DNA of 38,367 bases from contig CANRDF010000011.1 of assembly GCA_947629255.1 (NCBI GenBank), forward strand, positions 1-38,367, in the 5' to 3' direction. Below are positions 6,947 to 14,225 of the stretch, piece after piece (within the stretch, counting starts at the first letter, position 1; every line of letters starts with the position of its first letter). The translations under genes were made by a program, and so were the position numbers. Under the pieces are notes generated by a model, which worked only from the letters and a program-made list of their open reading frames with translations, had not been told where the DNA came from and did no database searches. Origin of the DNA: an uncultured Bacilli bacterium. Its GTDB lineage: Bacteria; Bacillota_I; Bacilli_A; RF39; UBA660.

Positions 6947-7867
6947 ATGAAACCAGATTATGAATTTGGAAATAAATTTTATCAATATTATGATAAGATT
7001 GGTATCCAAGGGACAAAATATAAAATTTTAGCCCCTGAACAAAGTCAAGATAAGCAACCAGGTTTAGAAACTTTAATGTTTCCACAGCCTATCTTTGATA
7101 ATCCAAACTATGTGGGGAGTGGAAAACTAAAAGAAAAAGTCGCGATTATTACAGGAGGTGATTCAGGTCTTGGCAGAGCTGCAGCCATTGCTTTTGTAAA
7201 AGAAGGTGCAAAAGTGGTGATTCCTTATTTAAATGAACATGAAGATGCCAAGAACACCGAAGAATACATCAAAAAATTAGGTGGCGAGTGTCTTCTTCTC
7301 TCTGGAGATATCACAGACAAAAACTTTTCTAAAAAAATCGTCGAATGTACCTTGGAAAGATTTGGAACTATCAACATTTTAGTCAATAATGCCGGAGTCC
7401 AGTATCAGGCGGATTCTCTAGAAGAAATTAGTGAAGAACAATTTGATCAAACAATGAAAGTAAACATTTATGGGATGTTTTATTTAACAAAAGAAGTTTT
7501 ACCTCATTTACATTCAGGAGATTCCATTATCAATCTTTCTAGCGTTACTACATTCTACGGCGAACCACAGCTCATTGATTATGTCACGACAAAAGGAGCT
7601 ATTGTTGGCTTTACTAGAGCTTTAGCAAGAAATCTAGCTTTGAAAAACATTCGAGTCAATGCGATTGCCCCAGGATTTTTCTGGACCCCATTACAACCTG
7701 CTTGCTGGGTAGCTGAAAAAATACCATCTTTGGGGGCAGATGCTGCGATGGCAAGAGGTGCCATGCCTTACGAACTTGCTCCCACATTTGTATTTTTAGC
7801 AAGTGATGACTCTAGCTATGTGACAGGACAAGTGCTCCATAACAATGGTGGACAAGTTATGGGTTAA
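6947..7867 (+). CDS. Short-chain dehydrogenase/reductase (SDR family, YdaD/YhdF-like)
   Basis: 306-aa NAD(P)-dependent oxidoreductase. Cofactor motif TGGDSGLGRAAA near 69 (TGGxSGxG), structural NNAG at 147-150, catalytic Ser in INLSSVT near 198, and Tyr212/Lys216 in YVTTKG. The ~60-residue N-terminal lead-in before the Rossmann fold, with the PQPIFDNPNYVGSGKL pattern, is typical of the Bacillus general-stress SDR group (GSP39-like, YdaD, YhdF), whose substrates are not well defined. SD AGGAGG at 6936-6941 sits five bases before ATG. TATAAT at 6925-6930 would put the transcript start right at the SD. Monocistronic, followed by a strong terminator. Confidence 0.88.
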   Translation: MKPDYEFGNKFYQYYDKIGIQGTKYKILAPEQSQDKQPGLETLMFPQPIFDNPNYVGSGKLKEKVAIITGGDSGLGRAAAIAFVKEGAKVVIPYLNEHEDAKNTEEYIKKLGGECLLLSGDITDKNFSKKIVECTLERFGTINILVNNAGVQYQADSLEEISEEQFDQTMKVNIYGMFYLTKEVLPHLHSGDSIINLSSVTTFYGEPQLIDYVTTKGAIVGFTRALARNLALKNIRVNAIAPGFFWTPLQPACWVAEKIPSLGADAAMARGAMPYELAPTFVFLASDDSSYVTGQVLHNNGGQVMG

Positions 7868-7900
7868 AAAAGAAGATAGTTTTTGATTCTATCTTCTTTT
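7868..7900. terminator. Bidirectional terminator between SDR and DUF1292-like genes
   Basis: AAAAGAAGATAG / CTATCTTCTTTT, 12-bp perfect stem with a 9-nt loop and T-runs on both strands, between two convergent genes. Confidence 0.9.
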
Positions 7901-7906
7901 TTTGAA

Positions 7907-8146
7907 CTAAAAGACACCCGTTTCTTTCTTAAAATAATCTAAAAGTTCGGCAAAAATTTCTTTGTCTTCATTCTCATCTACGGTAAAAAGTTCTCCATCA
8001 CTTTCTGTGACAATAAGGACATCATCTTCTATCACTTTTTCTCCTTTCACAGGACAAAGTAAATAGTAAGTTTCTCCTTTTAGTTCTTTTTCATCATAAA
8101 CTAGATATTGAACTCCGTCTACTTCGATTAAATCTTCTTTTTTCAT
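7907..8146 (-). CDS. DUF1292-like small acidic protein
   Basis: 79 aa, acidic, with the short beta-rich pattern EVDGVQYLVYDEKELKGETYYLLCPV and a C-terminal EIFAELLDYF helix. This resembles the DUF1292 (YrzB-like) proteins of Firmicutes, which have no known function. It overlaps the stop of the upstream 8143-10563 gene by ATGA, so it is translationally coupled to it. Family assignment is by pattern only. Confidence 0.6.
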   Translation of the reverse strand: MKKEDLIEVDGVQYLVYDEKELKGETYYLLCPVKGEKVIEDDVLIVTESDGELFTVDENEDKEIFAELLDYFKKETGVF

Positions 8147-10563
8147 CGACTATACCCCTTTTCTTGATTTATATTTTGAGCAGATACATAGAAAGTCACA
8201 TTGTCATCTACTTGTTTAGAATCTGTTTCGTATAATCCGTCTGCAACAGAACTTAAGGAAGTATTTAATGAAACCGCAGCACTTAAAACTTGATAACCAT
8301 TATTTATACAATTTTTTATTTCTTCATTTGATTTTGCGATTATAGCTTTACTTGAATCACTTGGATCTATAAAGGCTACTTTTAAGACGGCCATTTCTGT
8401 ATCAGGAGAATAATTTCCTTTAAAAACTCTTTGAAGTCCTGTCCTTGTATTCATTGTGTTTGGATCTTTCTCTACTAAGAAATCTGTATAAACATTTGCT
8501 CCTAAATCAATAGTGACTAAATCTCCAATATGTGGCCCCTTATAAGAATCATATAATGTTTCTTCGACTGGTGTTTCCACAACTTGTGTAGGTTCTTCTA
8601 TCGTTTCTTTTAAAGGTTCTTTTTTTATGTCATTAAACTTCTGATACATTGTAAGCATATCTTCTATTCTATCATTAGCAAGAGTTGGTTGTTCCACAGT
8701 TTCCACTGCCACAGTAGGTTCTTTTGAAACGGATTTCCATTTCATCGCTCCTGCTCCAATCATTACTAGAGAAACAATTCCAATTGCAGCATACATTACA
8801 TTTCTTTTATTGACTTTTTCCCATAAATCATGAGCTTTTTCGCGAATTACATGGAATGGCTTTCCGCCTTTTTTCTTCTTTCCTTTTAAAGATTCTAATT
8901 CTTGTTTTAATTCTTCATTTTCATGAGTTAAATTTTCAATTTGTTCTTTTGAGTCTCTAGCTGCAAACTTTAATTTCTCATTTTCTCTTAATAATCTTTC
9001 ATTTTCAGCTTTTAATGTTTCTAATTGTTTTTCTAACTTTTCTTGTTCACTTAATATTTCTTCATTTTCTTCTGCAGAAACGACATGATAAGTTTTGTTT
9101 ACAGGTACAGGTGCTGCGACAACAGGACTTGTTGTCATAAAATCATCTAATGTTAAGTCATCTTCTTCAGGAGTTTTAAAAATATTTGTATATTGATTTT
9201 GTGTTTCAATTTGTTCATCATTGTATGCGAATGGTAAATCAGTATTTGGAATAAAATGATCCACTTTAAATAATTCTTTGGCATGGTCATTTATATATCG
9301 ATAGATTGTTAAAAGATTTTCTTTTTCATCTGGATTCTTTAAATAATCTTGTTTTTTCTTATCATATAAGTATATAGCTTGAAAAATCATAGATAATTTA
9401 CTATAGAATTCTACATCCTTAGAATTTATTTTTAATTTATCAAATTCTGTTTGATAATCTTTTAAACTGGCCAAAAAAGTTTCTTTTTCATTTTCAAATT
9501 CTTGTGGATTTGTAATTTCTAATTCTCCCATATCATTTCCATTACTAAGAAGACCTTCATATAAGTTGTAATAAGGATATTTTTCATCATTTGTTGATTC
9601 TCTTGCTTTTTGAATATAATAAAGCATCTTTTTAAAGTTCTCAATTCTCTCGTCAAAATAACTAAATGATTTTAAAATGAATGGTGAAGTTAAAAAAGTA
9701 TCTAAATGATCTAAATAAGAATCATACTCGAGTGGTTCTTCCCCTAAATCTAATTTTGAAAGTTGTTCTCCTAAAGAATAAGTAAGACCATTTTCAAATC
9801 CATCCGAATAAACTGTAACAGCTTCATCCTGTTTATTTTTTTCTAATGGTTCTTCTATTGAAATTTCAGCATTTTTTTCTATTTTAGGTAACAAATTATC
9901 TTTATGATAAAACTGGTATAAATATCTTTCATACTCTTCATTTGTTTCTTCATAATTACGAATTCTTGGAATCACATCTTTTTCTTCTAATAAATCATTT
10001 TCTTGATAAGTAGCTTGGTAAAGAAGATTTAACTTATCTTGAATACTATGTAAAGTACTTACAACACTTTCTAATTCAGAAACATCTGTTTTGCCATCTA
10101 AGATAATCTTTTGTTTCTGTTGATCATATACAGTGATTAAATAAATCATTCTTGCATATTCTAAAGCTTTCTCCTCATTTAAAGCACTTCTGCCATTTTT
10201 TTGCAATTCATGAGCTTTTTCCATTTGACTCTCAATTTTAGAAAGTTCTTTATAATAATCATTTCTTTCTCTTTTCCAAGTTTCTAATTCTTCTAGAATT
10301 TCTCTTTTCTCTTCTTCATTAGTAGTTTCTTCCATTTTTTTGGTTAAATCACTAATAATTTCTTTAATTTCATGAAGTCCAGATAAAAAGAATACGAAAT
10401 CTTCTTCGATAGCCACTCTATTTTCTTTCTTGGTCTTTTGAGAACCATAGATTCCTAAACAAAACTTAACAAAATGAACATCTTTTTCTTTTAATTTTTT
10501 TATGAGTTCATCATTTTTAATAAGATTGTAAGACTCCATTCCATAACTCATATTTTCATTCAT
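8143..10563 (-). CDS. Large coiled-coil single-pass membrane protein, function unknown
   Basis: About 806 aa, not recognised. The N-terminal ~500 residues are highly charged, helical and presumably cytoplasmic. Residues ~500-570 are a strong coiled coil (LEKQLETLKAENERLLREN repeats). A basic patch (KGKKKKGGK, VNKRN) precedes one membrane helix near 590-610 (AAIGIVSLVMIGAGAM). The last ~195 residues should be outside: a Pro/Glu-rich linker, then a folded module starting near GPHIGDLVTIDLGANVY. Positive-inside charges support N-in/C-out topology. Start chosen at ATG 10563 with SD TAGGTGG; the ORF track's GTG (10572) overlaps that SD. The architecture recalls bacterial morphogenesis or scaffold proteins, but no family is claimed. 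It forms an operon with the DUF1292-like gene. Confidence 0.8.
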   Translation of the reverse strand: MNENMSYGMESYNLIKNDELIKKLKEKDVHFVKFCLGIYGSQKTKKENRVAIEEDFVFFLSGLHEIKEIISDLTKKMEETTNEEEKREILEELETWKRERNDYYKELSKIESQMEKAHELQKNGRSALNEEKALEYARMIYLITVYDQQKQKIILDGKTDVSELESVVSTLHSIQDKLNLLYQATYQENDLLEEKDVIPRIRNYEETNEEYERYLYQFYHKDNLLPKIEKNAEISIEEPLEKNKQDEAVTVYSDGFENGLTYSLGEQLSKLDLGEEPLEYDSYLDHLDTFLTSPFILKSFSYFDERIENFKKMLYYIQKARESTNDEKYPYYNLYEGLLSNGNDMGELEITNPQEFENEKETFLASLKDYQTEFDKLKINSKDVEFYSKLSMIFQAIYLYDKKKQDYLKNPDEKENLLTIYRYINDHAKELFKVDHFIPNTDLPFAYNDEQIETQNQYTNIFKTPEEDDLTLDDFMTTSPVVAAPVPVNKTYHVVSAEENEEILSEQEKLEKQLETLKAENERLLRENEKLKFAARDSKEQIENLTHENEELKQELESLKGKKKKGGKPFHVIREKAHDLWEKVNKRNVMYAAIGIVSLVMIGAGAMKWKSVSKEPTVAVETVEQPTLANDRIEDMLTMYQKFNDIKKEPLKETIEEPTQVVETPVEETLYDSYKGPHIGDLVTIDLGANVYTDFLVEKDPNTMNTRTGLQRVFKGNYSPDTEMAVLKVAFIDPSDSSKAIIAKSNEEIKNCINNGYQVLSAAVSLNTSLSSVADGLYETDSKQVDDNVTFYVSAQNINQEKGYSR

Positions 10564-10611
10564 TTTTTCCACCTACTCATCTATTGTAAAAATTATAGCA
10601 CATATTATGGC

Positions 10612-10639
10612 AAAAAAAAAGGAGATTTTTTAATCTCCT
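10612..10639 (-). terminator. Terminator of the CotY/CotZ-like gene
   Basis: AGGAGATT / AATCTCCT 8-bp perfect stem with a TTTT loop; on the minus strand it is followed by a run of more than eight T. The arm overlaps the TAG stop codon. Confidence 0.9.
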
Positions 10640-11066
10640 AAACGCATTCTACGTAAGTGTCAGATAAACAACGAATCGCACATACACAATTTAAATCAAT
10701 GGTAAAGAATGAATTCGTTGCTACATATGGATTCAAGCTTGTAGGGTCTGGATTGGCTTCTAGAACTCGGCAAGTACAGCAGCAATTATCTACTTTTTCT
10801 ACTCTGAATACTGATGATGTAGTTCCACCTACGACTGGGTCTTTACTTGTTGGCATACTAAATGCAACTCCATTCGATCCACAAGTGTAAAGCTCAATTG
10901 GTCTAGTATTACAAATAAGGCAATTAGGTCCTCCACCAAGAACTGGTCTATCGCATGAATCCAAACATGAATCTGGACAAGCATTTTGTTGAAGTACTAA
11001 AATCACATTCAAAATTTCTGAAATGCAAGTTGAGCAGTTTGAATTACATGTTTCATTATTACACAT
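10638..11066 (-). CDS. Cysteine-rich spore coat protein, CotY/CotZ family
   Basis: 142 aa with 18 cysteines (about 13%). The C-terminal half matches the CotY/CotZ pattern: VFRVEKVDNCCCTCRVLE followed by FFTIDLNCVCAIRCL. In Bacillus these proteins form the disulphide-linked outer crust of the spore. Start ATG with SD AAAGGGG. Upstream is AC-N16-CATAAATTA, which fits the sigma-K consensus used by late mother-cell coat genes. Together these suggest the organism sporulates or recently did. The gene is monocistronic with its own terminator. Assignment rests on pattern recognition of the family, not a search. Confidence 0.82.
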   Translation of the reverse strand: MCNNETCNSNCSTCISEILNVILVLQQNACPDSCLDSCDRPVLGGGPNCLICNTRPIELYTCGSNGVAFSMPTSKDPVVGGTTSSVFRVEKVDNCCCTCRVLEANPDPTSLNPYVATNSFFTIDLNCVCAIRCLSDTYVECV

Positions 11067-11096
11067 ACATATTCCCCTTTCCTATATTCTCATTAA

Positions 11097-11123
11097 TAAT
11101 TTATGTGAATTTTTAAAATTAGT
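11097..11123 (-). promoter_or_regulatory. Putative sigma-K-type promoter for the coat gene
   Basis: Minus strand AC (11122-11123), 16-bp spacer, CATAAATTA (11097-11105), matching the sigma-K pattern AC-N16/17-CATA-NNN-TA. No sigma-A -10 of comparable quality lies upstream of this gene. The motif is short and such matches occur by chance in AT-rich DNA. Confidence 0.45.
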
Positions 11124-11144
11124 GCAATTCTCTAAAAAATAGTG

Positions 11145-11150
11145 TATAAT
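11145..11150 (+). promoter_or_regulatory. -10 box of the EIIB-like gene
   Basis: TATAAT at 11145-11150, about seven bases before GAGAGGGTGATCA, an extended match to the anti-SD sequence. The GTG at 11142 called by the ORF track overlaps this box, so it cannot be the start if the box is used. The -35 is weak. Confidence 0.6.
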
Positions 11151-11171
11151 TTATTTGAGAGGGTGATCAAT

Positions 11172-11489
11172 GTGAGCGAATGGATTATTTATTTAATCAT
11201 TATACTCGTCTTACTTATTATTTCTTTAGTTGTTGCCAAACTCATGAAGAAAGATTTTCATTTAGAAGCAAATAAACTACTTGGTTATTTAGGCGGAAAA
11301 GACAACATCATTAATGCTGAATGTAACTTATCTCGTTTTAAAGTGATTTTAAAAGATGTTTCGATTGTCGACAAAGATGGGATTACAAAGTTAGGTGCAA
11401 AAGGGATTGTGGAAATTGATAATCAATTAAAAATCATTTTTGGAAGAGATGCCAAACAACTAAAGAAATATATTGATGAATTACTATAG
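11172..11489 (+). CDS. Membrane-anchored PTS EIIB-like domain protein
   Basis: About 105 aa. One N-terminal membrane helix (IIYLIIILVLLIISLVVAKL) followed by a small domain with the glucose-family EIIB layout: ANKLLGYLGGKDNI, then a Cys in ECNLSRFKV, then KLGAKGIVEIDNQLKIIFG. In real EIIB domains the phospho-accepting Cys is in CxTR; here it is CNLSR, one residue longer, so phosphotransfer is doubtful. No EIIC transporter or EIIA is adjacent, and the usual EIIB fusion partner is replaced by a lone helix. The start is moved from the ORF-track GTG (11142) to GTG 11172, which follows GAGAGGGTGATC. It ends in a hairpin shared with the convergent gene. Confidence 0.7.
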   Translation: MSEWIIYLIIILVLLIISLVVAKLMKKDFHLEANKLLGYLGGKDNIINAECNLSRFKVILKDVSIVDKDGITKLGAKGIVEIDNQLKIIFGRDAKQLKKYIDELL

Positions 11490-11507
11490 TGTTTCTATAG
11501 TTTTTTT
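11483..11507 (+). terminator. Terminator between convergent genes
   Basis: ACTATAG-TGTTT-CTATAGT followed by TTTTTTT on the plus strand. The stop codons of both convergent genes (TAG at 11487-11489 and CTA at 11495-11497) sit in opposite arms of this stem. The U-run is only on the plus strand. Confidence 0.75.
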
Positions 11508-11785
11508 ATGTCTAGAATACTTGGTATCGATATTTTTTCTCCATCCATCGTAAGTAGATAACTTCCACTTTTTCCCACAATTTCTGTTTCAAAGACATCA
11601 TTTTTTGTTGTAATTTCTACTTTACTTTTATAAACAAAATCTTTACTTCCAAAAATTGAATCAATTTCTTTTAAAATATTTTTAGTTCCACCTCGATCTT
11701 CTAAAAGCTTACTATAAAACATTTCTTTATTATTATGTAAATCTTTTTCCATAGGATTTGCATAAACTTTTGGTAATTCTTTCAA
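11495..11785 (-). CDS. Small protein of unknown function
   Basis: 96 aa, not recognised. N-terminal half is charged and helical (MKELPKVYANPMEKDLHNN), C-terminal half looks like a small beta domain (VEITTKNDVFETEIVGKSG). No membrane helix or signal peptide. TTG start supported by SD GAGGTGA at normal spacing. It is a single gene, convergent with the EIIB-like gene and divergent from the SEDS gene. Confidence 0.65.
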   Translation of the reverse strand: MKELPKVYANPMEKDLHNNKEMFYSKLLEDRGGTKNILKEIDSIFGSKDFVYKSKVEITTKNDVFETEIVGKSGSYLLTMDGEKISIPSILDIKKL

Positions 11786-11828
11786 AATTCTTCACCTCAT
11801 TCTTATTTTATGATTAAAAGAGAAAATC

Positions 11829-12971
11829 ATGAAGCATACTATAAATATGAAAAAGAAAATGATAGGAAAAATTTTATTTTTTTGGATCCCTTTTCTAATG
11901 CTTTTAAGTATTAGTCTTTTACTCATGTATCATGCACGTTTTATCACGAATACCTATGCTCATCATTTTGAAAAACAACTCCTTTGGTTTAGTATTGGTT
12001 TTCTTCTTTTCTTTCTCATCAAATGGATTCCCATTAAAAAAATATTTTCTCTTAGCATCCCTCTTTATCTCATAAATCTTTTATTCCTTGTTTTAGTCTT
12101 AATTATTGGAACAAATGTGAATGGTGCGAAAGCTTGGATAGATTTTCATTATTTTAGTTTTCAACCAAGTGAACTGATGAAATTTTCACTTGCATTGTTC
12201 CTTGCTGATTTTTGTTCCCATAAGAAATGTCAAAACTATAAAGAAGAATTTATTCTTTTGCTTGAAGTTTTTATTCTCACCATTATTCCTTCTATTTTAG
12301 TTTTTTTAGAACCTGATACGGGTTCCATCCTATTCTATTTTTGTATTGCCCTTGCAATTCTTTGGAATAAAGTTCATAAAAGATGGTTTGTAATCATTGG
12401 CTTTCTTGCTCTATCTTTATTTGGAGCATTCTTTTATTTATTCTTTTTTCAAAAAGATTTGTTAATTTCGGTTATCGGCACAAGTATTTTCTACCGAGTT
12501 GACCGTCTTTTGAATCTCGGAAGTGGAATGCAAATTGAAAATGCTTTAATTGCTTTAGGAAGTGCCCCCTTCATGAGATGGAATCTCACTGAAACAGGAA
12601 TCTATATTCCTGAAGCTCCCACTGATTTTGTTTTTGCTTTAACATCTAATGTTTTTGGAATTATAGGAAATCTCTTCATCATTTTCTTATTTTTAATATT
12701 AGATTTTTATCTATTAACCTTTATGAAAAAAGAAAAAGATCAAACCAAAAAACTATTTTCTATTTCTTTTTTAAGTATCTTTATTTCTAGTCAAATCATT
12801 AGTATTGCGATGAATCTTGGACTATTCCCCATTATGGGCATTCCTTTACCATTTGTTAGTTATGGTGGCTCTTCTACCATTGTATTATTCTTATTCTTAA
12901 GTGTTTGCTTTTCTAAAAAGGGAAAAGGAAAAAAGAAAAAACAAGTTCCTATTGAAGTTTTAGTTATATAA
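11829..12971 (+). CDS. SEDS peptidoglycan glycosyltransferase (RodA/FtsW/SpoVE family)
   Basis: 380-aa polytopic membrane protein with about ten helices. SEDS signatures are SFQPSELMKFSLALFLADF near 112-130 (including the Q-PSE-K motif), FLEPDTGSILFYF near 158, and GIPLPFVSYGGSS near 338. These proteins polymerise lipid II glycans together with a class B PBP. At 380 aa with a short basic C-terminal tail (KKGKGKKKKQ) it is closest in size to RodA. Whether it serves elongation, division or spore cortex cannot be told from sequence, and no PBP is adjacent. The SD is weak and the ATG follows a short AT-rich gap. Residue spacing of the catalytic Asp is not checked by alignment. Confidence 0.88.
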   Translation: MKHTINMKKKMIGKILFFWIPFLMLLSISLLLMYHARFITNTYAHHFEKQLLWFSIGFLLFFLIKWIPIKKIFSLSIPLYLINLLFLVLVLIIGTNVNGAKAWIDFHYFSFQPSELMKFSLALFLADFCSHKKCQNYKEEFILLLEVFILTIIPSILVFLEPDTGSILFYFCIALAILWNKVHKRWFVIIGFLALSLFGAFFYLFFFQKDLLISVIGTSIFYRVDRLLNLGSGMQIENALIALGSAPFMRWNLTETGIYIPEAPTDFVFALTSNVFGIIGNLFIIFLFLILDFYLLTFMKKEKDQTKKLFSISFLSIFISSQIISIAMNLGLFPIMGIPLPFVSYGGSSTIVLFLFLSVCFSKKGKGKKKKQVPIEVLVI

Positions 12972-12996
12972 AAAATGTAGACATAGCATCTACATT
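12971..12996 (-). terminator. Terminator of the Gly/Pro/Tyr-rich gene
   Basis: AATGTAGA / TCTACATT, 8-bp perfect stem with a 7-nt loop; on the minus strand it is followed by TTTTTT. It overlaps the minus-strand stop codon and serves as a boundary to the convergent SEDS gene. Confidence 0.8.
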
Positions 12997-13225
12997 AGTA
13001 TGGTTGATAATAACTATAAGAATAATTTCCATAAGGGGCATTTGGATATGGTCTTGGTCCAAACCCAGGTCCTGGTCCAGGTCCATATGGTGCAACATTA
13101 TAAATAGGTCTTGGTCTTGTAAGTCCAACAGCAGCTCCTCCAATTAAAGCTCCTCCTAAAAAAGGTAATAAAAATTGACGGTCTCCAACAAATTGATTAT
13201 TCATAGGATATTGATAATTATACAT
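12995..13225 (-). CDS. Small Gly/Pro/Tyr-rich protein with one hydrophobic segment
   Basis: 76 aa: an N-terminal MYNYQYPMNNQ, a hydrophobic glycine-rich stretch (LLPFLGGALIGGAAVGL) and a low-complexity PGPGPGFGPRPYP...YSYSYY tail. Proteins of this make-up are common as spore coat-associated or surface small proteins in Firmicutes, but composition alone cannot prove it. SD GAGAGGAG upstream. A CATATTTTA box is present before it but without a well-spaced -35, so sigma-K control is not claimed. Confidence 0.6.
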   Translation of the reverse strand: MYNYQYPMNNQFVGDRQFLLPFLGGALIGGAAVGLTRPRPIYNVAPYGPGPGPGFGPRPYPNAPYGNYSYSYYQPY

Positions 13226-13379
13226 ACATTCTACTCCTCTCAGTATAAAATATGTAAAAACTCACAAAGCTTAAGTTACAAATGCCTAGTTATTGAACAC
13301 CTCTGGTCACCATTGGTCAGCTAATGCCACTCATATTTTGTGTAAATATCACTCTGATATACTTTCTTTTTTCCAAAAA
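13226..13379. other. Intergenic region with TGGTCA direct repeat
   Basis: Holds the leader of the 12995-13225 gene and a direct repeat TGGTCA-ccat-TGGTCA near 13304-13319 (10-bp period). No ORF, tRNA or other RNA pattern was seen. Confidence 0.4.
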
Positions 13380-13404
13380 AATAATGAATATTTCATTCAT
13401 CATT
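13374..13404 (-). terminator. Terminator of the YtxG/YtxH operon
   Basis: On the minus strand AATGATGAAT-GAAAT-ATTCATTATT forms a 10-bp stem with one G-U pair, then TTTTTTT. It overlaps the TGA stop of the YtxH-like gene. Confidence 0.85.
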
Positions 13405-13921
13405 TTTTAGAAGTACTTTTCTTTTTTGGTGACTTGCTTGATTTTTTAGGAGTGCTAGTCTTTTTTGTTTTTTTCTTTGATTTTGTATTTTTTTTCTTTT
13501 CTTCTTTTTTCTCTTCTTTATTTGTTTCCTCTTCTAATTCATCTAGAAATTCATGAAGTAATGTACTTGCACTTGACTTCACTTCTTGAACCGCTCTTTC
13601 AACAACGGGAGCTCCCTCTTCTTTGGCAAGTTTTATTAAATCATCACATTTTTCTTTTACAAAATCTACTTTTTCTTCTGCAACTTCTTTTGCTGTTACT
13701 GTATCTATTTGAGATAATTCCTTTTTTATTTCAGCAACTTTCTTTAAAAGATTTTCCTTGGTTTCTTCTATATCAATATCTTTTATAGTTTCCATTAATA
13801 TTGAAAAAGACTTTTTTAAATCATTTCTTGTCTCATTTCCCTCTTTAGGGGCAAGCAAAATTCCAAGTCCCGCTCCAACAAAAGCTCCTGTTAAAAAAGA
13901 ACGAAATCTTCCTTGACTCAT
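13400..13921 (-). CDS. YtxH-like membrane-associated protein
   Basis: 173 aa. N-terminal glycine-rich hydrophobic segment SFLTGAFVGAGLGILLAPKEG with the YtxH hallmark GxxxGxxxxLLxAPxxG, followed by NETRNDLKKSF. Then a long charged helical region and an extremely Lys/Ser/Thr-rich tail (residues ~130-173) that is probably disordered. YtxH proteins are conserved in Firmicutes, linked to stress in Bacillus, and have no known activity. It follows the YtxG-like gene by two bases, the same order as in Bacillus. Last gene of a four-gene operon. Confidence 0.8.
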   Translation of the reverse strand: MSQGRFRSFLTGAFVGAGLGILLAPKEGNETRNDLKKSFSILMETIKDIDIEETKENLLKKVAEIKKELSQIDTVTAKEVAEEKVDFVKEKCDDLIKLAKEEGAPVVERAVQEVKSSASTLLHEFLDELEEETNKEEKKEEKKKNTKSKKKTKKTSTPKKSSKSPKKKSTSKK

Positions 13922-13923
13922 TC

Positions 13924-14223
13924 TTATTCATCCTTCTTTGAAATTTCTTTTTTACTTTTCTTTTTAGATGAGAAAAGATTTGCCACTACAGAAGTAATTC
14001 CTTCTACAACTTTATCGGTAACTAACACAATTTTATCCGTTGTTGTATCAATAATATGAAATAATCCATCTAAGGCTCTTACTTTTTCATTGACATTATC
14101 AACAACTTTTTCTACTTTGTCTAATGCAATTAAGCATTTAATAGCAAGGACAATTCCTATAATTAAGACAATAATTAATAATACATAAATCACAACTGGT
14201 AAAAAATCTAATAAAAAATCCAT
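13924..14223 (-). CDS. YtxG-like DUF948 membrane protein
   Basis: 99 aa. One N-terminal membrane helix (FLPVVIYVLLIIVLIIGIVLAI) followed by an amphipathic helical stretch (LDKVEKVVDNVNEKVRALDG) and a basic tail KKKSKKE. This is the DUF948/YtxG layout. It sits directly before the YtxH-like gene, as in the Bacillus ytxGH operon, which strengthens both calls. Start ATG two bases after the upstream stop. No enzymatic role is known for the family. Confidence 0.75.
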   Translation of the reverse strand: MDFLLDFLPVVIYVLLIIVLIIGIVLAIKCLIALDKVEKVVDNVNEKVRALDGLFHIIDTTTDKIVLVTDKVVEGITSVVANLFSSKKKSKKEISKKDE

Positions 14224-14225
14224 TC

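Noticed and set aside
13303-13320. TGGTCA direct repeat as a regulator site
   Set aside because: Only two short copies in one place; too little to claim as an operator.
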